From positions 95,432 to 159,293 of the forward strand of contig PNAI01000044.1 of the NCBI GenBank assembly GCA_003169835.1: a stretch of DNA of 63,862 nt. Direction: 5' to 3'. A program made the translations under genes and the position numbers. Of this stretch, positions 60,623 through 63,862 are shown piece by piece (position 1 is the first letter of the stretch; each line of letters opens with the position of its first letter). The notes under the pieces were generated by a model that saw only the letters and a list, made by a program, of their open reading frames with translations, was not told the origin of the DNA and did not search any database. Source of the DNA: Hyphomicrobiales bacterium (GTDB taxonomy: Bacteria; Pseudomonadota; Alphaproteobacteria; Rhizobiales; Xanthobacteraceae).

Positions 60623-60705
60623 ATGAAGCTTCGCTGCCGTCAATTCTGCGCCTCACGGCGGGCGCTGCTACTCTCACCATTGGGTGGAGTGATGCCGGCG
60701 CGTAG
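60623..60705 (+). pseudogene. N-terminal remnant of a second Bug/TctC protein
   Basis: ATG at 60623 has AGAGGGA before it and encodes MKLRCRQF; after a one-base deletion (TTC-TGC for TTCCTGC) it continues LRLTAGAATLTIGWSDAGA and a TAG. This matches the common Bug export signal of the form MKLPRRQFLRLTAGAAAL. Nothing of the mature protein remains. It lies between the cyclase gene and the cupin gene. Confidence 0.55.
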
Positions 60706-60740
60706 GGTTTCCCTCGAAGTCACAGCATCGACTGTGAGGT

Positions 60741-60865
60741 GATGTCTCGACCGAAGAGCAGACATTCCGGGATGGCAGAAAAGTGCCATTAGCGACCGAA
60801 TTGCGATGTCCGAGTTGAGTCCGATTTACACTCGATAGCGACCGAACAGCGGACGTTCCAGTTCG
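60741..60865. repeat. degenerate dispersed repeats, copies B and C
   Basis: Copy B is GATGTCTCGACC...AGAGCAGACATTCCGGGA at 60741-60772. Copy C is GCGATGTCCGAGT...GAACAGCGGACGTTCCAG at about 60804-60861. Both share the ATGTC(Y)G opening and AGC(R)GACATTCC(A/G)G closing. They fill most of the 407 bases between the cyclase and cupin genes together with the Bug remnant; nothing else is seen there. Confidence 0.5.
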
Positions 60866-60958
60866 TTTGACTTGGTACGGTATAAAGGCGCAGAGTTTTT
60901 GTCTAAGCTCGCGAGTCCGACAATCAATCGTTGGGCCTCAGAATCCGGAGGAAATATC

Positions 60959-61417
60959 ATGAAAAGAATTGCTCTGGCAGTCACTCTGTTGGTTGGTTCG
61001 ATCACATGCTCGGCGTTGGCGCAGGAGGCTCTCGTCGTTCAACCCGACACGCTCAAATGGGGCGCAGGGCCTCCGTTTCTCCCGACGGGCCCACAGTCGG
61101 TGCTCATATCCGGCGATCCCACCAAGGAAGGGCCCTATGTCTTACGTTTGAAGTTTCCCGCCGGTTTCAAGATTGCACCGCACATGCATCCCAACGACGA
61201 GAACGTCACCGTCATTTCAGGGATGTTCCATTTCGGAATTGGAGAGAAATTCGACGAGGCTAAGGCTCAAGCAGTCAAACCAGGCGGCTTTGCGCAGGCG
61301 CCAAAGGGCGTCAAACATTTCGCATGGGCGAGCCAGGAAACGGTCATCCAGCTACATGGTGTTGGGCCTGCCGGGTTCACGTATGTGAATCCCGCTGAAG
61401 ATCCCCGGAAGAAATAG
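60959..61417 (+). CDS. secreted cupin-domain protein
   Basis: A 152-residue protein with a signal peptide, MKRIALAVTLLVGSITCSAL, cut near AQEALVV. The cupin part has PAGFKIAPHMHPNDENVTVI then SGMFHFGIGEKFD (His-His-Glu metal site) and PKGVKHFAWASQETVIQLHG with the third His. A ribosome site CCGGAGGAAAT lies just before the ATG at 60959, and the frame upstream is open by chance. Exported cupins of this kind are common beside aromatic-compound genes; the activity is unknown. Confidence 0.87.
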   Translation: MKRIALAVTLLVGSITCSALAQEALVVQPDTLKWGAGPPFLPTGPQSVLISGDPTKEGPYVLRLKFPAGFKIAPHMHPNDENVTVISGMFHFGIGEKFDEAKAQAVKPGGFAQAPKGVKHFAWASQETVIQLHGVGPAGFTYVNPAEDPRKK

Positions 61418-61452
61418 CAACTGCTCTCGTCCCACATGTCTGCTTCGGATCT

Positions 61453-61611
61453 AGGCTGTGTGAAAACTCATACATCAGAAAAATGTAGAAAATATAACTC
61501 TCTAATATGGCATCAAGCCGTTTGCACGCAGTATGATTTGACTCTCCCTATGCGCAATCGCTTCGAGAGTTTTCTACGCGCGCGGTAGGCGTTGGAGTTT
61601 TTACACAGCCT
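61453..61611. mobile_element. MITE-like element 1 (159 bp)
   Basis: Inverted ends AGGCTGTGTGAAAACTC (61453-61469) and GAGTTTTTACACAGCCT (61595-61611) match at 16 of 17 positions. The interior of about 125 bases has no reading frame. End sequences of the GGCTGTGTAAAAACTC kind are familiar from complete insertion sequences, so this looks like an internally deleted, non-autonomous copy. No target duplication was identified. It sits inside dispersed repeat copy D: ATGTCTGCTTCGG is on its left and GGGTCAAAAGTGTC on its right. Confidence 0.65.
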
Positions 61612-61642
61612 GGGTCAAAAGTGTCACTTCGGGGATGCGCCA

Positions 61643-61691
61643 GCCATGTCCGCTAACTACCCGTTCGCGTCCACAAAGCGGAGATTCCAGA
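61643..61691. repeat. degenerate dispersed repeat, copy E
   Basis: GCCATGTCCGCTAACTACCC opens and AAAGCGGAGATTCCAG closes, giving the same ATGTCYGCT...AGCGGACATTCCAG plan as copies A to D. It lies just right of MITE-like element 1. Confidence 0.5.
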
Positions 61692-61834
61692 TCGGCAGCA
61701 AAGGACCATGTGCAGAAATTTGGAGCGCGCTATCCTCTGTTGTCGGAAATTGGCATAATACAAATGGTGACTAGCCGAAACCGTTCGACGAAGAAACAAG
61801 AGTTCGGCGCCAAAATCCACACAAGAGCCGCTCA

Positions 61835-63718
61835 ATGCAAAGCTCAATTGCAACTGTCTCGCTTAGCGGCGGGTTAGCGGAAAAGCTGGAGGCAATCGCA
61901 GCCGCCGGTTTCGTCGGCGTAGAAATCTTCGAAAGCGACCTTTTATCATTTAGTGGAACGCCGAAAGACGTGGCCCAAATCGTGGCCTCGCTCGGCTTGA
62001 CGATCACAACGCTCCAACCGTTCCGTGATTTCGAAGGCATGCCCGAGCCGCAGCGCAGCCGTACTTTTGCCCGTGCCGAACGAAAGTTCGATCTGATGGG
62101 CGAGCTCGGCTGCAAGCTACTGATGATCTGCAGCAATGTGGCGCCCGGCTCGCTTGGCGGCATCGACCGCGCCGCGGCCGATTTCCATGAGCTCGGCGAG
62201 CGCGCGCAGAAGCGCGGGATTCGCGTCGGCTTCGAGGCGCTAGCGTGGGGTCGCCACATCAGCGATTACCGCGACTCATGGGAGGTGGTGCGCCGCGCGG
62301 ATCATCCGGCGATCGGCCTCACGCTTGACAGCTTTCATATCCTTGCACGAAGGACTGACCTTAAAGCCATACGTTCGATTCCCGGCGACAAGATCGCCCT
62401 TGTCCAGCTTGCAGACGCGCCGTGACTCGACATGGATGTCATGTCGTGGAGCCGGCACTTCCGCTGCTTACCGGGTCAAGGCGATTTTCCGATCATCGAT
62501 TTCATGGAGGCAGCGCTAGCCACCGGCTACGACGGGCCAATCTCGCTTGAAATCTTCAACGATCAATTTCGTGCCGGCTCCCCGCGCAGCGTCGCGATCG
62601 ACGCTCAACGCTCGCTTGTCTATCTTATGGATCAGTTGCGTGGACACGTCAGTGTGATCGCGAAAGCCGTTCCGCAACTGCCACCACGCTCGCATTGCCT
62701 GGGTGTCGAGTTCTTGGAGTTTGCCGCCGACGACCGCGCGGCGGCCAATTTTGCGCGCCTGTTCACAGGATTGGGATTTCGCAAGGTCGGCGAACACAAA
62801 TCAAAGGCGGTGAGCCGCTGGTCTCAGGGTTCGATCAATCTCGTGCTCAATTGCGACAACGAAGGTTTCGCACATGCCCACCAGATCACGCACGGCCCGT
62901 CAGTCTGCGCCATCTGCCTAAAGGTCGAGAATGCCGACGCGACGCTCGATCGCGCGCAAATGTTGCTCGACACGCCGTTTCGTCAGGCGGTCGGTCCGGC
63001 CGAATTGGAGATTCCGGCGGTACGCGGGGTCGGCGGAAGCCTGCTTTATTTTGTTGATCCAAAAAGCGCGTTGGGTCGGCTCTGGGAAATCGATTTCGTC
63101 GCGCCAGAACATCCGGCTCGGAATTCGGGGGCGGGTCTAACCGTAATTGATCACATCTCGCAATCGATGCACTATGAGGAAATGTTGTCCTGGCTGCTGT
63201 TCTACACGTCGTTGTTTGAGGTAACCAAGACGCCGCAGCTCGACGTTATCGATCCGGGCGGCATCGTGCGCAGCCAAGTGATCCAGACCAACGACGGGAC
63301 GCTGCGCATTGCGCTCAATGCCTCTCAGAGCCAACAGACTTTGTCGTCGCGTTTCCTTTCGAACTACTTCGGCTCGGGAGTGCAACACGTTGCGTTCGCG
63401 ACAAATGACGTCGTGGCGGCTGTCAAGCAGCTCCGCGCGAACGGAGTGGAGATGCTTTCAGTTTCGGAAAACTATTACGACGACCTGGAGGCGCGGACCG
63501 ACCTTTCAGCTGAACGTCTCAATTTGTTGCGCGCCGGTAACATCATGTACGACAAAGATAATGTGGGAGAGTATTTGCAGGCATACACTGCAACTTTTGA
63601 CGGCCTATTCTTTTTCGAAATTGTCGAACGCCGCGCCTACCAGGGCTTCGGCGCGATCAACGCGCCAATTCGGCTTGCGGCGCAGGCGCGGCAGCTCAAT
63701 TCCACGAGATTGACTTAG
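61835..63718 (+). pseudogene. quiC: 3-dehydroshikimate dehydratase (QuiC type) with in-frame TGA
   Basis: Converts 3-dehydroshikimate to protocatechuate in quinate/shikimate catabolism. One frame of 627 codons is interrupted by a TGA at 62423-62425 (codon 197), between VQLADAP and LDMDVMSWSRHFR. The N-terminal xylose-isomerase-like barrel has metal ligands Glu134 (VGFEALAWG), Asp165 (GLTLDSFH) and Gln191 (VQLADAP) before the stop and Glu239 (SLEIFND) after it, numbers that agree with those I recall for Pseudomonas putida QuiC1. The C-terminal half is an HPPD-like VOC domain with His and Glu positions in VIDHISQSMHYEEM, GVQHVAFATND and FFFEIVERR. Everything else is intact, so the change is recent, a readthrough site, or an error. 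A CGA (Arg) to TGA transition would explain it. Confidence 0.88.
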
Positions 63719-63858
63719 AGGCCGTTTCGAAACCCGGTGGGGTCGGCCCTCCTCGGTTCTTCGGAACACGAAAATAGCGATATGTGGCTGCCAGACACCG
63801 CAAAACGGTGGCAATAGTCACCCTTGAAGCTGTCGGCAGTGGGTTTCGAAACGGACTC
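63718..63858. mobile_element. MITE-like element 2 (141 bp) with TTA duplication
   Basis: Inverted ends GAGGCCGTTTCGAAACCC (63718-63735) and GGGTTTCGAAACGGACTC (63841-63858) match at 17 of 18 positions. The element is flanked by TTA at 63715-63717 and again at 63859-63861, a 3-bp target duplication of TNA form as known for the IS1031 group of the IS5 family. There is no reading frame for a transposase inside. Its first G completes the TAG stop of quiC. Confidence 0.82.
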
Positions 63859-63862
63859 TTAG

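Larger units (their letters stand above)
61418..61834. other. 417-base gap holding repeats and a short element
   Basis: Between the cupin gene and quiC there is no supported gene. It contains a truncated dispersed repeat (copy D, ATGTCTGCTTCGG at 61436), the 159-base inverted-end element, repeat copy E and about 140 bases of A+T-richer DNA before quiC. Short frames at 61592 and 61635 are chance readings of this repeated DNA. The quiC promoter should lie after 61700. Confidence 0.6.

Overview
The window looks like chromosomal DNA of an alphaproteobacterium of the Rhizobiales (Hyphomicrobiales), closest in gene order to the Bradyrhizobium/Xanthobacteraceae side. Supporting signs are a GTTC-N7-GTTC SOS box before lexA, a lipoyl domain on PdhB, a fused IspDF, a dusB-ntrB-ntrC-ntrY-ntrX-dat-hfq-hflX series, and a ppiD-trpE-trpG-trpD-trpC-moaC-moeA-lexA series. 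The taxon is inferred from gene order and protein character; no database was searched.

Layout. (1) 0-14 kb: gltX and glnS diverge, followed by a 3' remnant of comEC, a methyltransferase, lexA, and a long leftward series from ppiD through trpE, a cupin, trpGDC and moaC to moeA. (2) 14-25 kb: tpiA, a three-gene gluconate-dehydrogenase-like set, secG, pyrG, kdsA, queF, eno, a secreted metallo-hydrolase and an ftsB-like gene. (3) 25-36 kb: the pyruvate dehydrogenase operon (pdhA, pdhB, a DUF5076-like gene, pdhC, lpdA), an ABC exporter, lipA, a RatA/Coq10-like gene, cinA and ispDF. (4) 36-47 kb: the nitrogen two-component block, dat, hfq and hflX. (5) 46-55 kb: a leftward series from rlpA through a PBP5-like gene, tmk, holB, metG, tatD and a PhnP-like hydrolase to mazG. 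(6) 55-63.9 kb: an accessory region with VCBS/RTX adhesin pieces around tRNA-Ser(UGA), an integrase tail, a tricarboxylate-binding protein, a cyclase, a cupin and a QuiC-type 3-dehydroshikimate dehydratase, mixed with short mobile elements and degenerate repeats.

The first 55 kb is mostly housekeeping DNA but carries several broken genes: comEC, a gene fragment before kdsA, a gene inside the pdh operon, and a gene between holB and metG. The last 8.5 kb reads as a decayed island next to a tRNA. The most striking points are: (a) quiC carries one in-frame TGA between the third and fourth metal ligands of its active site; (b) a 141-bp element with 18-bp inverted ends and a TTA duplication sits exactly on the quiC stop codon; (c) a second element with 17-bp inverted ends interrupts a dispersed repeat; (d) a tyrosine-integrase C-terminus survives 155 bp from tRNA-Ser; (e) the PBP5-like protein has EFG where KTG is expected; (f) a REP-like palindromic repeat is translated inside the PdhC linker; (g) matching 15-bp GCAA-N5-TTGC dyads precede dusB-ntrBC and ntrYX. 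I saw no CRISPR array and no intact transposase.
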